Assembly: GCF_920987055.1 (NCBI RefSeq)
Contig: NZ_CAKLBX010000001.1
Location: forward strand, 2,404,501-2,468,500
Reading direction: 5' to 3'
Source of the DNA: Novosphingobium sp. CECT 9465
GTDB taxonomy: Bacteria > Pseudomonadota > Alphaproteobacteria > Sphingomonadales > Sphingomonadaceae
Length of the DNA stretch: 64,000 nt
Shown: in pieces, positions 8,642 to 18,244 of the stretch
How positions within the stretch are numbered: position 1 is the first letter of the stretch
Layout of the letters: each line of letters opens with the position of its first letter
Program-made: the position numbers and the translations under genes
The notes under the pieces: model-generated
Database searches by the model: none
Told to the model about the DNA's origin: nothing
The model's input: the letters and a program-made list of their open reading frames with translations, nothing else

Positions 8642-9388
8642 TTACAGTCCTGCCTGCGAGGCCGCCCACGCGGTGCCTGCGATGATTGCTACCGGCAACA
8701 GCCCATCGACGCGATCGAACAGACCTCCGTGGCCGGGGATGAGGCGCGACGAATCCTTAACCCCTGCCCGCCGCTTGAGCCAGGATTCATAGAAATCCCC
8801 CGCTTGCGCGAACACCGCCATCAGCGCCCCGATCAGCGCTGCAACGCCGACGTTCGCCACTTCCAGTGCGGAAGCAAGGCTCGGTCCAGTCGGGCCGATG
8901 GCCGAAAGCAGGTAACCGGCACTGAGCACGACGAGTGCAGCCCATATCCCCGCCGCCGCCATGCCACCGGCAAGCCCTGCCCAGGTTTTTGACGGGCTGA
9001 TACGCGGTGCAATCTTCGGCCCGCCAATAGCGCGCCCCGTGAAATAGGCCCCGATATCGGTGCAGATCACAAGGCCAAGCACCGCCAGCACCAAAAGCTC
9101 TGGCATGACCACCAGCGCCAGGGCCGCCCAGCCGATATAGACCGCGCCGAACACCACCTTGGGCACGAGGCTGGCAGGCGTATCGGCAATCTTGCCGACC
9201 AGCAGCAGATACTCGACGAAAACGCCGAAGCCGACAGCGGCGACAAACACGTCCAGCGCCAGCCCGCCAAACCAGAAGGCGGTTCCGGCAATCGCCAGCA
9301 TGACCACTGCGGACGCAGCGCGCAGCTTGAGATCCGGGTTCCTGGGCACGATCACCGGCGCGGGGGCAATTACGGGATCAACGTCCAC
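8642..9388 (-). CDS. cdsA: Phosphatidate cytidylyltransferase CdsA
   Basis: Makes CDP-diacylglycerol from phosphatidate and CTP, feeding the pssA and pgsA products encoded elsewhere in this window. An integral membrane protein with many hydrophobic helices. The C-terminal CDS signature is present: [20 protein letters not shown] followed by GLFDRVDGL. The start is taken as GTG 9388 ([11 protein letters not shown]), which overlaps the uppS end by 11 bases; the longer open frame to 9487 lies entirely inside uppS and has no family character. Product 248 aa. Confidence 0.93.
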   Translation of the reverse strand: MDVDPVIAPAPVIVPRNPDLKLRAASAVVMLAIAGTAFWFGGLALDVFVAAVGFGVFVEYLLLVGKIADTPASLVPKVVFGAVYIGWAALALVVMPELLVLAVLGLVICTDIGAYFTGRAIGGPKIAPRISPSKTWAGLAGGMAAAGIWAALVVLSAGYLLSAIGPTGPSLASALEVANVGVAALIGALMAVFAQAGDFYESWLKRRAGVKDSSRLIPGHGGLFDRVDGLLPVAIIAGTAWAASQAGL

Positions 9389-10091
9389 CGAACCGCCTCT
9401 CACGCGAGGTGAATTGGGCCAGCGCCTCGGCCAGATGCGCTGCCGTGAAATCGGGCCACAACACGTCGGTGAACCACATTTCGGCATAGGCCGCCTGCCA
9501 CAGCAGGAAATTCGAAAGGCGAATTTCGCCCGACGTGCGGATCAGCAGATCGAGCGGCGGCAGACAGGCCGTATCGAGTTCGGCCTCGATGGCTTCCGGC
9601 GTGATCGGCCCTTTCTCGGCCGCGCGCGCGGCGGCGCGGGCGATTTCCTGCTGCGATCCATAGTTGAGCGCAATGGCGACCGTCGTACCGGTATTGGCCG
9701 CTGTGCGCGCCATCGCAGCTTCGATCATTTCCACGATATCGGGCGCAAGTGCCTGATAATCACCAATGATCCGCAGGCGGACATTATTGGCCACAAATTC
9801 ATCGAGATCATTGCGGATGAACGTGCGCAACATGCCCATCAGGTCGGAAATCTCGTCCGCCGGACGCTTCCAGTTCTCGGACGAAAACGCATAGAGCGTC
9901 AGCGCTTCAAGACCCATGTCGCGCGCGGCGCGGGCAATTTCGCGGACAGTATCGACGCCGCGCTTGTGCCCGAAGGCGCGCGGCATCATGCGTTTCTTGG
10001 CCCAGCGGCCATTACCGTCCATGATGATGGCGACATGGCGCGCGCCGCACGGGGCACCGCCATTGCCCGCCGAGGCCGTAACCGGCGTCAC
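9378..10091 (-). CDS. uppS: Undecaprenyl diphosphate synthase UppS
   Basis: Cis-prenyltransferase that builds the C55 lipid carrier for peptidoglycan and polysaccharides. The catalytic Asp25 lies in [13 protein letters not shown]. The homoallylic substrate motif is present as [20 protein letters not shown] near the C-terminus. The length of 237 aa is typical, with a slightly extended N-terminus ([12 protein letters not shown]). It overlaps frr upstream by 4 bases and cdsA downstream by 11, so it is firmly inside the operon. Confidence 0.97.
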   Translation of the reverse strand: MTPVTASAGNGGAPCGARHVAIIMDGNGRWAKKRMMPRAFGHKRGVDTVREIARAARDMGLEALTLYAFSSENWKRPADEISDLMGMLRTFIRNDLDEFVANNVRLRIIGDYQALAPDIVEMIEAAMARTAANTGTTVAIALNYGSQQEIARAAARAAEKGPITPEAIEAELDTACLPPLDLLIRTSGEIRLSNFLLWQAAYAEMWFTDVLWPDFTAAHLAEALAQFTSRERRFGGR

Positions 10092-10645
10092 TTGCCGAGG
10101 ATTTCCTTTTCCTTGGCGGCAGCGGCTTCATCGGCCTGCTTGATGATTTCGTCGGTCAGTTTCTGGAGATCGGTCTCGGCGCGCTTGCGCTCGTCTTCCG
10201 AAATTTCCTTCTTGTTTTCATCTGCCTTGAGCGCGTCCATGCCATCGCGGCGCACATTGCGGATCGCGATGCGGGCGTTTTCGGCATATTTGCTGGCAAG
10301 CTTGGCCAGTTCCTTGCGGCGTTCCTCGGTCAGATCCGGGATCGGCAGGCGCAGGGTGTTGCCATCGTTGATCGGGTTGAGGCCCAGACCCGCCGAACGG
10401 ATCGCCTTTTCCACCGGCCCAATGGTCGACTTGTCCCATACCTGCACGGTCAGCATGCGCGGTTCGGGCGCGGAGATCGTGGCGACCTGCGTGATCGGCA
10501 TGTGCTGACCATAAACATCGACCATGATCGGTTCGAGCAGCGCGGTGTTCGCCCGACCGGTGCGCAGGCCGACGAGATCATGCTTGAGCGATTCGACAGC
10601 GCCCTTCATGCGGCGTTCGAGATCGGCCTTGTCAAATTTTGCCAT
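10088..10645 (-). CDS. frr: Ribosome recycling factor
   Basis: Splits post-termination ribosomes together with EF-G. The 185-aa length, N-terminal helix ([17 protein letters not shown]), the core [14 protein letters not shown] and the C-terminal [12 protein letters not shown] region match the family over its whole length. It follows pyrH by 3 bases and overlaps uppS by 4, the standard pyrH-frr-uppS order. Confidence 0.98.
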   Translation of the reverse strand: MAKFDKADLERRMKGAVESLKHDLVGLRTGRANTALLEPIMVDVYGQHMPITQVATISAPEPRMLTVQVWDKSTIGPVEKAIRSAGLGLNPINDGNTLRLPIPDLTEERRKELAKLASKYAENARIAIRNVRRDGMDALKADENKKEISEDERKRAETDLQKLTDEIIKQADEAAAAKEKEILGK

Positions 10646-10648
10646 GAT

Positions 10649-11371
10649 TCAGGCTCCCTTCTGGACGACCGTCTGCGTGCCCCCGCCCGCCAGAACACGG
10701 GCGAGATTGCCCCGTTCGCGGATGGAAAAGACGACGATCGGAATGCTGTTGTCACGGCACAGCGCCACAGCGCTCGCGTCCATGACCTTGAGATTGTCTG
10801 CCAGGACCGTGTCGTAATCCACGGAATCGTAACGCTTTGCTTCCGGGTCCTTCTTGGGATCGGCGTTGTACACGCCATCCACGCTGGTGCCCTTGAACAA
10901 CGCATCGCACTTCATTTCGGCGGCGCGCAACGCAGCACCTGAATCGGTGGTGAAATAGGGGCTGCCGACACCGGCGGCAAAAATGACCACGCGGCCCTTT
11001 TCAAGGTGCCGTTCGGCGCGGCGGCGGATCACAGGCTCGCACACTTCGTCCATCTGGATGGCCGACTGAACGCGGGTTTCGACGCCGATCTGTTCCAGCG
11101 CGTTCTGCATCGCCAGCGCGTTCATGATCGTGGCGAGCATGCCCATGTAATCGGCCTGTGCGCGGTCCATGCCCTTGGCGGCGCCAGCCATGCCGCGAAA
11201 GATGTTGCCGCCACCGATCACCAGGCAGATTTCAAGACCGCTGTCGCGCGCATCCTTCACTTCCTGCGCAAGGCGGGCGACATAATCCGTATCGATCCCG
11301 AACTGCTGCTCCCCCATCAGAACTTCGCCCGAAAGTTTCAGCAGGATACGCTTGAACGGAGGCAGGCTCAT
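10649..11371 (-). CDS. pyrH: UMP kinase
   Basis: Hexameric amino acid kinase-fold enzyme phosphorylating UMP to UDP in pyrimidine nucleotide synthesis. The N-terminus has the lysine-glycine motif [13 protein letters not shown], followed by the glycine-rich [11 protein letters not shown] and the nucleotide region ([25 protein letters not shown]). 240 aa, full length. It is the first gene after the tsf terminator region; 158 bases separate it from tsf, so it may have its own promoter. Confidence 0.98.
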   Translation of the reverse strand: MSLPPFKRILLKLSGEVLMGEQQFGIDTDYVARLAQEVKDARDSGLEICLVIGGGNIFRGMAGAAKGMDRAQADYMGMLATIMNALAMQNALEQIGVETRVQSAIQMDEVCEPVIRRRAERHLEKGRVVIFAAGVGSPYFTTDSGAALRAAEMKCDALFKGTSVDGVYNADPKKDPEAKRYDSVDYDTVLADNLKVMDASAVALCRDNSIPIVVFSIRERGNLARVLAGGGTQTVVQKGA

Positions 11372-11462
11372 GGGAGGTGCATACTCGTGAAAGGTGATAT
11401 TCGGCCGCCCTTATAGCCCTGTAGGGGGCGGTGCCAAGGGCGCGGCTTTGATTCAGGCACAA

Positions 11463-11512
11463 CAAACCCCGCACTGGCAGGCCGCCGTCAAAGGCAGCCC
11501 GCCGATGCGGGG
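11463..11512 (-). terminator. Probable terminator between tsf and pyrH
   Basis: On the minus strand CCCCGCA (11506-11512) pairs with TGCGGGG (11467-11473) around a GC-rich inner part, followed by TTTGTTGTG. It lies directly after the tsf stop. Inner pairing is imperfect, so termination may be partial. Confidence 0.55.
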
Positions 11513-11529
11513 ATCGGTGCAACCCTGAC

Positions 11530-12456
11530 TTACTTGATGCCGGCGGCAGCAGCCACTTCGGCAGCGAAGTCGGTTTCTTCCTTCTCGATGCCTTCACCGA
11601 GCTGGAAGCGGACGTAATCCACCAAGGCGATCTTGGTGCCGGCTTCCTTGCCGGCGGCATCGACGACCTGCTGGATGGTCGACTTGTTGTCCATCACGAA
11701 GATCTGCGAAAGCAGTGCGTTTTCCTTGGCGTACTTGGCGACGGCACCGTCAACCATCTTGGCCTGGACTTCGGCAGGCTTGCCGCTTTCGGCAGCTTTT
11801 TCAGCCGCGATCTTGCGCTCGCGCGCGATCAGTTCGGCGTCGAGACCTTCGGCGGTCAGCGCCTGCGGGAAAGCAGCAGCGATGTGCATCGCGATCTGCT
11901 TGCCCAGCGCTTCAAGAACGCCGGCATCCGCTTCGGATTCAAGCGCGACGAGCACGCCGATCTTGCCGAGGTTGGGAGCGGCTGCATTGTGCATGTAAGG
12001 CACGACCACGCCACTGGTGACGCCAACGTGCTTGATGCGGCGCAACTGCTGGTTTTCACCGATGGTCGCGACGTTGTTGGTCAGCTTGTCCGAAACGGTT
12101 CCGCCATCGGGATAGGCCGCGGCCTTGAGCGCTTCGACTTCGGTCACGCCGGTCGTCAGCGCAACTTCGGTCGCCTTGCGCACGAAGTCCTGGAACTGGT
12201 CGTTCTTCGCGACGAAATCGGTTTCCGAGTTGACCTCGACAGCCACGCCCTTGGTGCCCGAAACGGCAACGCCGACGAGACCTTCGGCAGCGGTGCGGCT
12301 CGATTTCTTGGCGGCAGCGGCAAGCCCCTTGGAGCGCAGCGCATCGACCGCGGCTTCGAAATCGCCACCGGCCTCTTCAAGCGCCTTCTTGCAGTCCATC
12401 ATGCCGGCGCCAGTACGCTCGCGCAGGTTCTTCACGTCAGCGGCAGTATAAGCCAT
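11530..12456 (-). CDS. tsf: Translation elongation factor Ts
   Basis: Nucleotide exchange factor for EF-Tu. The N-terminal UBA-like part contains [19 protein letters not shown]; the EF-Tu-contact core motif TDFVAKN follows, then two repeated core subdomains. 308 aa is the usual alphaproteobacterial length. It is cotranscribed with rpsB, with 121 bases between the rpsB stop and its start that hold two hairpins. Confidence 0.98.
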   Translation of the reverse strand: MAYTAADVKNLRERTGAGMMDCKKALEEAGGDFEAAVDALRSKGLAAAAKKSSRTAAEGLVGVAVSGTKGVAVEVNSETDFVAKNDQFQDFVRKATEVALTTGVTEVEALKAAAYPDGGTVSDKLTNNVATIGENQQLRRIKHVGVTSGVVVPYMHNAAAPNLGKIGVLVALESEADAGVLEALGKQIAMHIAAAFPQALTAEGLDAELIARERKIAAEKAAESGKPAEVQAKMVDGAVAKYAKENALLSQIFVMDNKSTIQQVVDAAGKEAGTKIALVDYVRFQLGEGIEKEETDFAAEVAAAAGIK

Positions 12457-12488
12457 CGCGTTGATCCTTTATTCTTGAAAACGGGGAA

Positions 12489-12567
12489 GGCCGCAGCAAG
12501 TGCCGCGGCCCGTAATTCACATCCGGGACAATTGCGTGACGGTGCGTGGCTTCATGCACCGTCACGC
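12489..12567 (-). promoter_or_regulatory. Two hairpins in the rpsB-tsf spacer
   Basis: A perfect 12-bp stem (GCGTGACGGTGC at 12534-12545 with GCACCGTCACGC at 12556-12567, 10-base loop) begins 10 bases after the rpsB stop. A second 6-bp stem (GGCCGC/GCGGCC, 12489-12510) follows. The first lacks a clear U-run, so an attenuator, RNA-processing or 3'-end-protecting role is as likely as termination. The stems are seen; the function is inferred. Confidence 0.6.
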
Positions 12568-12577
12568 GTCATCCAGA

Positions 12578-13336
<759 letters not shown>

Positions 13337-13768
13337 AGAGAAATTCCTTTCCGGTTATGCCTCCGGGAAGCTGGAACCGTTGCGGAGATCCCGCTGTCGG
13401 CACCGGTGAATATGCTTCCCGTGTGGATTGCCGTTTTCGTCTGCGAACACCATGCCCGCAGAATCCTTCGACGGCGCGGCCCTTAGACCGGCGCGCTGCG
13501 GAAATCCAGAGCTGAATTGCAAAGCCAGAAAGTTCCAACGCAAGATTGCACCGCAGTGGATCAGCAATTTTTGCGGTCCGTCCGCCAAAATTGCATCGAC
13601 GCCAGCAGAATGATGCTTGACGGATTGGAACAAAGAGTGAACATTAGTTCCATAACCGAATCAATCCTCGGTCTCAGGAACAATACCGCAATCCACAAGT
13701 TTTCCACAGGCCTTTCCAAAAAGTTAACGGGATCAGGCTGACGGAAAGAAACGCTAAGGACACGCGCC
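13337..13768. promoter_or_regulatory. Intergenic region: rpsB leader and divergent promoter region
   Basis: 432 bases without a supported gene between rpsB (minus) and the small gene at 13769 (plus). It must contain both promoters and an rpsB 5' leader, but no confident -35/-10 pair or known leader motif was recognised. The part from about 13500 to 13720 is visibly more AT-rich. It contains two sequences close to a DnaA box (ATCCACAAG and TTTTCCACAG, 13691-13708). The short open frame at 13355-13633 (minus) shows no protein-like features. Confidence 0.4.
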
Positions 13769-14047
13769 ATGCTCGCACTTCTCTCGACGCTCGTCTTCGC
13801 CGCTGCCGCAAGTTTTGCGATAGCCGCCGTTTTCGTGACGATGAAGGGACGACGCAGACAGATCGCTGCGCTTCTGGCGGATTATCGCTCGCTGCAACAG
13901 GACCGCGAATTTCTGGTGCATGTGACCTGCATAGAACGCCCTGCCCCGCGCACAGCGGCCGATCAGCAAGTGCGCAGGACGTCGCGCCGGTCGCTCAAGC
14001 GATCGGAGGCGGCGCGGTCCGCAGGCTCGCTGCGCGCTGCCGCTTGA
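13769..14047 (+). CDS. Small membrane-anchored protein of unknown function
   Basis: A 92-aa product not recognised as a named family. Residues about 4-23 form one membrane helix (LLSTLVFAAAASFAIAAVFV), followed by a basic segment (KGRRRQ) and a soluble, arginine-rich tail. This predicts an N-terminal anchor with a cytoplasmic tail. AAGGA lies about 10 bases before the ATG. The last 53 bases overlap the convergent pssA end, which is unusual and lowers confidence in the C-terminus. Real gene likely, function unknown. Confidence 0.55.
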   Translation: MLALLSTLVFAAAASFAIAAVFVTMKGRRRQIAALLADYRSLQQDREFLVHVTCIERPAPRTAADQQVRRTSRRSLKRSEAARSAGSLRAAA

Positions 14048-14837
14048 CACGGGCGTAGCGAATGACGCCGACCGGCAGGAACAGCAGGTAGACAACGCAG
14101 ATTCCGACCAGAGTCAGCCATGGCTCAGTGAGGAGCGCCGCAATTACCAGGCCGACCAGAGCGATCAGTTCGAGCCGAACGCTCCGCCGTGGCCGCAGTG
14201 ATGTCCAGCTGAGCGTCGCGATGTTCGAGATCATCAGGAAAGCGATCAGCACCAGCCATGGGCCGACCACGATCGGCAGGCGGAATACCGGATTGTCCGT
14301 GGCGATCCATAGATAAAGCGGCAGGAATGCCAGGCCCGCCGCAACCGGCGCCGGAATGCCGGTGAGGAAACCGGCGGACTTGTGCGGCTGCTCTTCCACA
14401 TCGATCCGCGCGTTGAATCGGGCCAGCCGGAGCGCACAGGCAATGGCAACGGCCAGCGCCGCAAACCATCCGATGCGCGGCGCGTCCTGCAACGACCACA
14501 AAAACAGGATAAGCGCAGGCGCAACCCCAAACGATACGTTGTCGGCAAGACTGTCCAGTTCGGCACCAAAGCGCGATTGTGCCTTGAGCAGGCGGGCAAT
14601 GCGTCCATCGATGCCATCCAGCAGGCCGGCGATGATCACCGCCGCCACGGCCTTGCGCCAGTCTTCGGCTACCAGCACCGGATCGGTGCCCGATGCGGCG
14701 GTAACTGCAAAGCGGATGCCGGTAAGCCCCGAACACAGAGCCGCCGTAGTGATCGCGTTGGGCGTCATCGCCCGCAGCGTCAGCCCGCCAGGTAGACCGC
14801 CACGACGCGCAGGCTCGAATTCGCCCGGATAGCTCAC
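13995..14837 (-). CDS. pssA: CDP-diacylglycerol--serine O-phosphatidyltransferase
   Basis: Membrane CDP-alcohol phosphotransferase making phosphatidylserine from CDP-diacylglycerol and serine. The catalytic signature DGx2AR(x)8Gx3Dx3D is complete: D74-G-I-D77-G...A81-R82...G91...D95...D99. Several hydrophobic helices follow. 280 aa. The start overlaps the psd stop by 4 bases, pairing synthesis and decarboxylation of phosphatidylserine in one transcript. The alternative family member pgsA is separate at 46000, and the psd linkage supports the serine assignment. Confidence 0.93.
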   Translation of the reverse strand: MSYPGEFEPARRGGLPGGLTLRAMTPNAITTAALCSGLTGIRFAVTAASGTDPVLVAEDWRKAVAAVIIAGLLDGIDGRIARLLKAQSRFGAELDSLADNVSFGVAPALILFLWSLQDAPRIGWFAALAVAIACALRLARFNARIDVEEQPHKSAGFLTGIPAPVAAGLAFLPLYLWIATDNPVFRLPIVVGPWLVLIAFLMISNIATLSWTSLRPRRSVRLELIALVGLVIAALLTEPWLTLVGICVVYLLFLPVGVIRYARVKRQRAASLRTAPPPIA

Positions 14838-15580
14838 TGTGCGACACCCTCGATCATCGGCGCATTGCCGATTTCGGCAAGGACCGTCTCGCCTGCGATG
14901 GTCTTCTGGCCCATCAGGACCTTGGGTTCGGTGCCCGCCGGCAGATAGACATCGACGCGGCTGCCGAACCGGATCAGGCCGACACGCTGGCCAACCGCAA
15001 CGATATCGCCGCCCTTGACGAACGGCACGATGCGGCGCGCGACCAGCCCGGCGATCTGGGTAAACCCGATCTGGGTGCCGTCACCGCGCTCCACCAGGAA
15101 ATGCTGGCGCTCGTTCTCTTCGCTTGCCTTGTCGAGATCGGCATTGAGGAACTTGCCGGGAATATAGACCACGCGGCGGATGGTGCCTGCGATGGGTGAG
15201 CGATTGATGTGGACGTCAAACACCGACATGAAGATCGAGACACGCGTTACCGGCGCATCGCTCATCCCGCGTACGCCGCTGCCATCGTCGGCGCACAATT
15301 CGCGCGGGGGCGGCACTTTCTGAATCAGCGTGATCAGCCCGTCGGCAGGCGCGACGACAAAGCGGTCATCGCGCGGCGTGACGCGCACGGGATCGCGGAA
15401 AAACGCCAGTACGCCCAGCGTCAAGAACGCCAGCGGCCAGGCAAGCGTCTCCCATGCCATGAACGCTGCGCCAGCGCTGAGCGCTGCTGCGATCAGGCCG
15501 AATTTGCGACCTTCGGGGTGGATGGATGGCCATGACCACCCGGCGGTGCCACGACCGCGGTTATCGAGTATTTCTCCAGA
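14834..15580 (-). CDS. psd: Phosphatidylserine decarboxylase (short proenzyme type)
   Basis: Pyruvoyl-dependent enzyme converting phosphatidylserine to phosphatidylethanolamine. The self-cleavage Gly-Ser lies in [11 protein letters not shown], leaving a short alpha chain of about 41 residues; the [12 protein letters not shown] motif contains the conserved His. The short (about 250 aa) size and the GS rather than LGST site match the psd-A class found in alphaproteobacteria. ATG 15580 (MSGEILDN) is preferred because GGGG precedes it; an ATG at 15592 in the same frame is possible. Coupled to pssA. Confidence 0.93.
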   Translation of the reverse strand, partial: SGEILDNRGRGTAGWSWPSIHPEGRKFGLIAAALSAGAAFMAWETLAWPLAFLTLGVLAFFRDPVRVTPRDDRFVVAPADGLITLIQKVPPPRELCADDGSGVRGMSDAPVTRVSIFMSVFDVHINRSPIAGTIRRVVYIPGKFLNADLDKASEENERQHFLVERGDGTQIGFTQIAGLVARRIVPFVKGGDIVAVGQRVGLIRFGSRVDVYLPAGTEPKVLMGQKTIAGETVLAEIGNAPMIEGVAQ

Positions 15581-15711
15581 CATGCGCCCCATCTAGGGCC
15601 TGCCACCCGATGCGACAAGCAAACTTGCGCCGAACGGAAGATGCCGCGCCACAAGCCTCGACGCCAACATGGACAATCGCCCTGAACGGGCTGCGACATA
15701 TTGGGCGGCGG

Positions 15712-15797
15712 TGGTGGACAGGGGTGGATTCGAACCACCGTACGCTCTCGCGGGCAGATTTACAGTCTGCTGCCATTAACCACTCGGCCACCTGTCC
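15712..15797 (-). tRNA. tRNA-Tyr (GTA)
   Basis: An 86-base class II tRNA on the minus strand with acceptor GGACAGG pairing CCTGTCC, a long variable arm, T-loop GGTTCGAATCC and anticodon GTA in ACTGTAAATC. The 3' CCA is encoded (15712-15714). Confidence 0.96.
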
Positions 15798-15968
15798 ACA
15801 CCAGTGTTGCCGGTGCGGGATTCCTGTGAAGGAGCCCCGATTTGATGATCTCCGAAGAGACCGTCCGGCCGAGAGGCGGTCCCTTTGGCGAAGCGAGACT
15901 TGCCTGTCAATGGTCAGGCTGGCATGCGCGACACGAAATTTCCTGACACGTCCAAGAAAAGGTGCCTC

Positions 15969-16787
15969 ATGCCCCGCAACAACGATCAACCCAAGGGCAA
16001 GTCCCTGCGCGGCCGCGAAGCACGCAACAAGCACGGGCGTGGTTCTGGCCGCAGCGGTGGTGGTGGCACCGTCCGCCTGTGGGGACGCCATGCCATCGAA
16101 GCGGCGCTGACCAACCCCAACCGCGATTGCAAGAAGCTGTCGGGCACACGTGAAGCCATCCAGCAGTTGCTGGACGATAACGACGCCGAATTGCCACCCA
16201 CCCTGCCGGTGGAATATGCGCAGGCGGCTGACCTTGGCCGCCTGGTGCCCAAGGATGCCCCGCATCAGGGACTGGTGCTCGAATGCCTTCCGCTCGACGA
16301 TATCGCGCTCGACGATATTCTCGACGAATCGGAAGGCCGCACCATCGTCGTGCTCGATTCGGTGACTGATCCGCACAACGTCGGTGCGATCCTGCGGTCA
16401 TGCGCCGCGTTCGATGTGGCCGCGCTGATAACGCAGGACCGCAATTCCCCACCCGAATCGGGCACACTCGCCAAAGCTGCGTCGGGCGCGCTTGAAACCG
16501 TGCCATGGGTGCGCGTGGTCAATCTTGCCCGCGTACTCGAACGCATGGCCGAAGAAGGCTACTGGCGGATCGGGCTGGATGGCGATGGCAAGGCGGTGTT
16601 CCCGTCCGCCCTGCCTACCGGGCCTGTCGTGATCGTGCTGGGAGCCGAAGGCGAAGGCCTGCGCCACAACGTGGCGCAGCATTGCGATGCGGTGGCCCGC
16701 CTGCCCATGGCATCGGCGATCGAGAGCCTTAACGTTTCGAACGCGGCGGCAATCGCGCTATATGCGGTCTATACGCGCGAGGCGTGA
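15969..16787 (+). CDS. rlmB: 23S rRNA 2'-O-methyltransferase, TrmH/RlmB type (SpoU family)
   Basis: SAM-dependent RNA 2'-O-ribose methyltransferase of the knotted SPOUT fold (272 aa). The three SpoU motifs are present: DSVTDPHNVGAILRSCAAF, VIVLGAEGEGLRHNV and SLNVSNAAAIALY. A substrate-binding domain precedes them (GRHAIEAAL). ATG 15969 is preferred to the longer frame from 15885. The first 30 residues are a basic Gly/Arg/Ser-rich tail (GRGSGRSGGGG), which may add RNA affinity. The best match is RlmB (G2251 of 23S rRNA) but the exact target is inferred. Divergent from tRNA-Tyr. Confidence 0.88.
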   Translation: MPRNNDQPKGKSLRGREARNKHGRGSGRSGGGGTVRLWGRHAIEAALTNPNRDCKKLSGTREAIQQLLDDNDAELPPTLPVEYAQAADLGRLVPKDAPHQGLVLECLPLDDIALDDILDESEGRTIVVLDSVTDPHNVGAILRSCAAFDVAALITQDRNSPPESGTLAKAASGALETVPWVRVVNLARVLERMAEEGYWRIGLDGDGKAVFPSALPTGPVVIVLGAEGEGLRHNVAQHCDAVARLPMASAIESLNVSNAAAIALYAVYTREA

Positions 16788-16806
16788 TTTCGGCGGGAGG
16801 GGCATA

Positions 16807-17646
16807 ATGCGTCGGTTGGGAGCCATGTTGGCGGTGCTGCTGCTGGGGGCATGCATGCTTCTGCCCGGCAAGTTCGCCTCCGACCTCGTGCTGCGCCGTG
16901 ACGGTACGTTCAGCTATGCCTACAAGGGCGAGATCCATTTGCTCGCCCTATCGAAAATGGCCGCCGAGGAGCGCAGCAAGAGCCAGGGCAATGCCGCATT
17001 CGAGCCGTCCACTTGCTATGGCGAGCAATCCGGCGAAGAACGCGAATGTTCTTCTGAGGAAATCACCGAGCAGAAGCGGCAGTGGGAAGAAGGCCTTGCC
17101 GCGTCCCGCGCCGACGCCGCCGAAAAGAAGAAGTCAGAAGAGGCGATGATGAAATCGATGCTTGGCGGCATCGATCCGTCCGATCCACGCGCTGCGCAGG
17201 AATTCGCCGAGCGCCTGCGCCGTCAACGGGGCTGGAAATCGGTGATCGACAAGGGCGACGGCCGGTTTGAAGTCGAATATGCGATCACCGGCAAGCTCGA
17301 TCACGACTTCACTTTCCCGACGATCGAAAAGTTTCCGATGATCACGCCGTTCGTGTCGCTGATCCGCCGGAGCGATGGAACCGTACGGATCGATGCCCCC
17401 GCCTTCAGCTCGTCTGCAACGTCTTCGCCGATGATGGGTATGGCAGCAGCTTCGGCGAGCGAGAAATCGGGCGCCGATGGCATGCCAACGCTGGACGGGG
17501 TGCTGACGCTGATCACCGATGGCGAAATATTGGCGAACAATACCGATGAAGGCCCCGTGGCTGCACCCGGCGGCCGCAAGCTCGAATGGAAGGTCAACGC
17601 CCGCACGGCAGCGGCGCCGACCGCGCTGGTGCGGATCACACCCTGA
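16807..17646 (+). CDS. Lipoprotein of unknown function
   Basis: A 279-aa exported lipoprotein. The signal peptide MRRLGAMLAVLLLGAC ends in a lipobox (LLGAC) with Cys16. The mature part has a charged helical stretch (about 95-125, rich in E, K, A) and a C-terminal beta-rich domain. No named family was recognised. GGCGGGAGGGG lies just upstream of the ATG. It follows rlmB by 19 bases, so the two are probably cotranscribed, and ends at a shared bidirectional terminator opposite hup. Confidence 0.75.
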   Translation: MRRLGAMLAVLLLGACMLLPGKFASDLVLRRDGTFSYAYKGEIHLLALSKMAAEERSKSQGNAAFEPSTCYGEQSGEERECSSEEITEQKRQWEEGLAASRADAAEKKKSEEAMMKSMLGGIDPSDPRAAQEFAERLRRQRGWKSVIDKGDGRFEVEYAITGKLDHDFTFPTIEKFPMITPFVSLIRRSDGTVRIDAPAFSSSATSSPMMGMAAASASEKSGADGMPTLDGVLTLITDGEILANNTDEGPVAAPGGRKLEWKVNARTAAAPTALVRITP

Positions 17647-17662
17647 AAAGCGCCGAGGATAA

Positions 17663-17701
17663 AAAAGGACCGCGCCAGTCTGATGCTGGCGCGGTCCTTT
17701 T
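17663..17701. terminator. Bidirectional Rho-independent terminator
   Basis: AAAAGGACCGCGCCAG (17663-17678) pairs perfectly with CTGGCGCGGTCCTTTT (17686-17701) around a 7-base loop. T-runs are present on both strands, serving the lipoprotein gene (plus) and hup (minus). Confidence 0.95.
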
Positions 17702-17767
17702 GATTTCAGCGATTCAGTCTCATTCATCCGGCAGGCCAGCACACAAGCAGGCCAAACGGGTCGCCGG

Positions 17768-18040
17768 TCAGTTGACGGCGTCCTTGAGACCCTTGCCAGC
17801 CTTGAATTTGGGCTGCGACGATGCCTTGATCGACATCGGTTCGCCCGTGCGCGGGTTGCGACCGGTCGATGCCTTGCGCTTGGCTACGGAAAACGTGCCA
17901 AAGCCTACCAGGCGAACTTCATCGCCCTTCGTCAGTGCACCGGAAATACATTCGAAAACAGCTTCGACCGCCTTGGTCGCATCGCCTTTGGTCAGGCCAC
18001 TGACATCGGCAACCGAGCCGATCAGATCGTTCTTGTTCAT
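17768..18040 (-). CDS. hup: DNA-binding protein HU
   Basis: Histone-like DNA-bending protein (90 aa). N-terminal MNKNDLIGSVADVSGLTK and the arm motif GRNPRTGEP, followed by KPKFKAGK-like SQPKFKAGKGLKDAVN, match HU over its full length. It lies downstream of lon in the same direction, as in many proteobacteria, but a terminator after lon and a 204-base spacer suggest its own promoter. Confidence 0.97.
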   Translation of the reverse strand: MNKNDLIGSVADVSGLTKGDATKAVEAVFECISGALTKGDEVRLVGFGTFSVAKRKASTGRNPRTGEPMSIKASSQPKFKAGKGLKDAVN

Positions 18041-18186
18041 TCGCGGAACCCCCTACATCTTTTCTTGGGAAAGGTTGGGTTTGACTCGCCTTTCGGGTGG
18101 GCCGGAAGAGAGCGGAGAAAGTCCCTGTTGTCAAAGGCAAATGCGACGAACTGGCTTCGATATGGCCCGGAAACAGGCGGTTTGGG

Positions 18187-18230
18187 AAAGAAAGCCGTTG
18201 CGCGCGCAACCAGTGCTCCGCGCGCAACGG
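18187..18230 (-). terminator. Rho-independent terminator after lon
   Basis: CCGTTGCGCGCG (18195-18206) pairs perfectly with CGCGCGCAACGG (18219-18230); on the minus strand the stem is followed by CTTTCTTT. It lies 15 bases after the lon stop. Confidence 0.75.
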
Positions 18231-18244
18231 TCAATCAAAAACGC

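Noticed and set aside
9159..10508. A 449-codon plus-strand open frame opposite cdsA, uppS and frr
   Set aside because: Mirror of conserved genes; no recognisable motif or ribosome site.
13355..13633. A 92-codon minus-strand open frame upstream of rpsB
   Set aside because: No ribosome site or domain and it sits in the rpsB leader; treated as non-coding.
13691..13708. Two sequences close to a DnaA box (ATCCACAAG, TTTTCCACAG)
   Set aside because: Both deviate from TTATNCACA, there is no cluster, AT-rich unwinding element or origin-type gene context; not enough for an origin.
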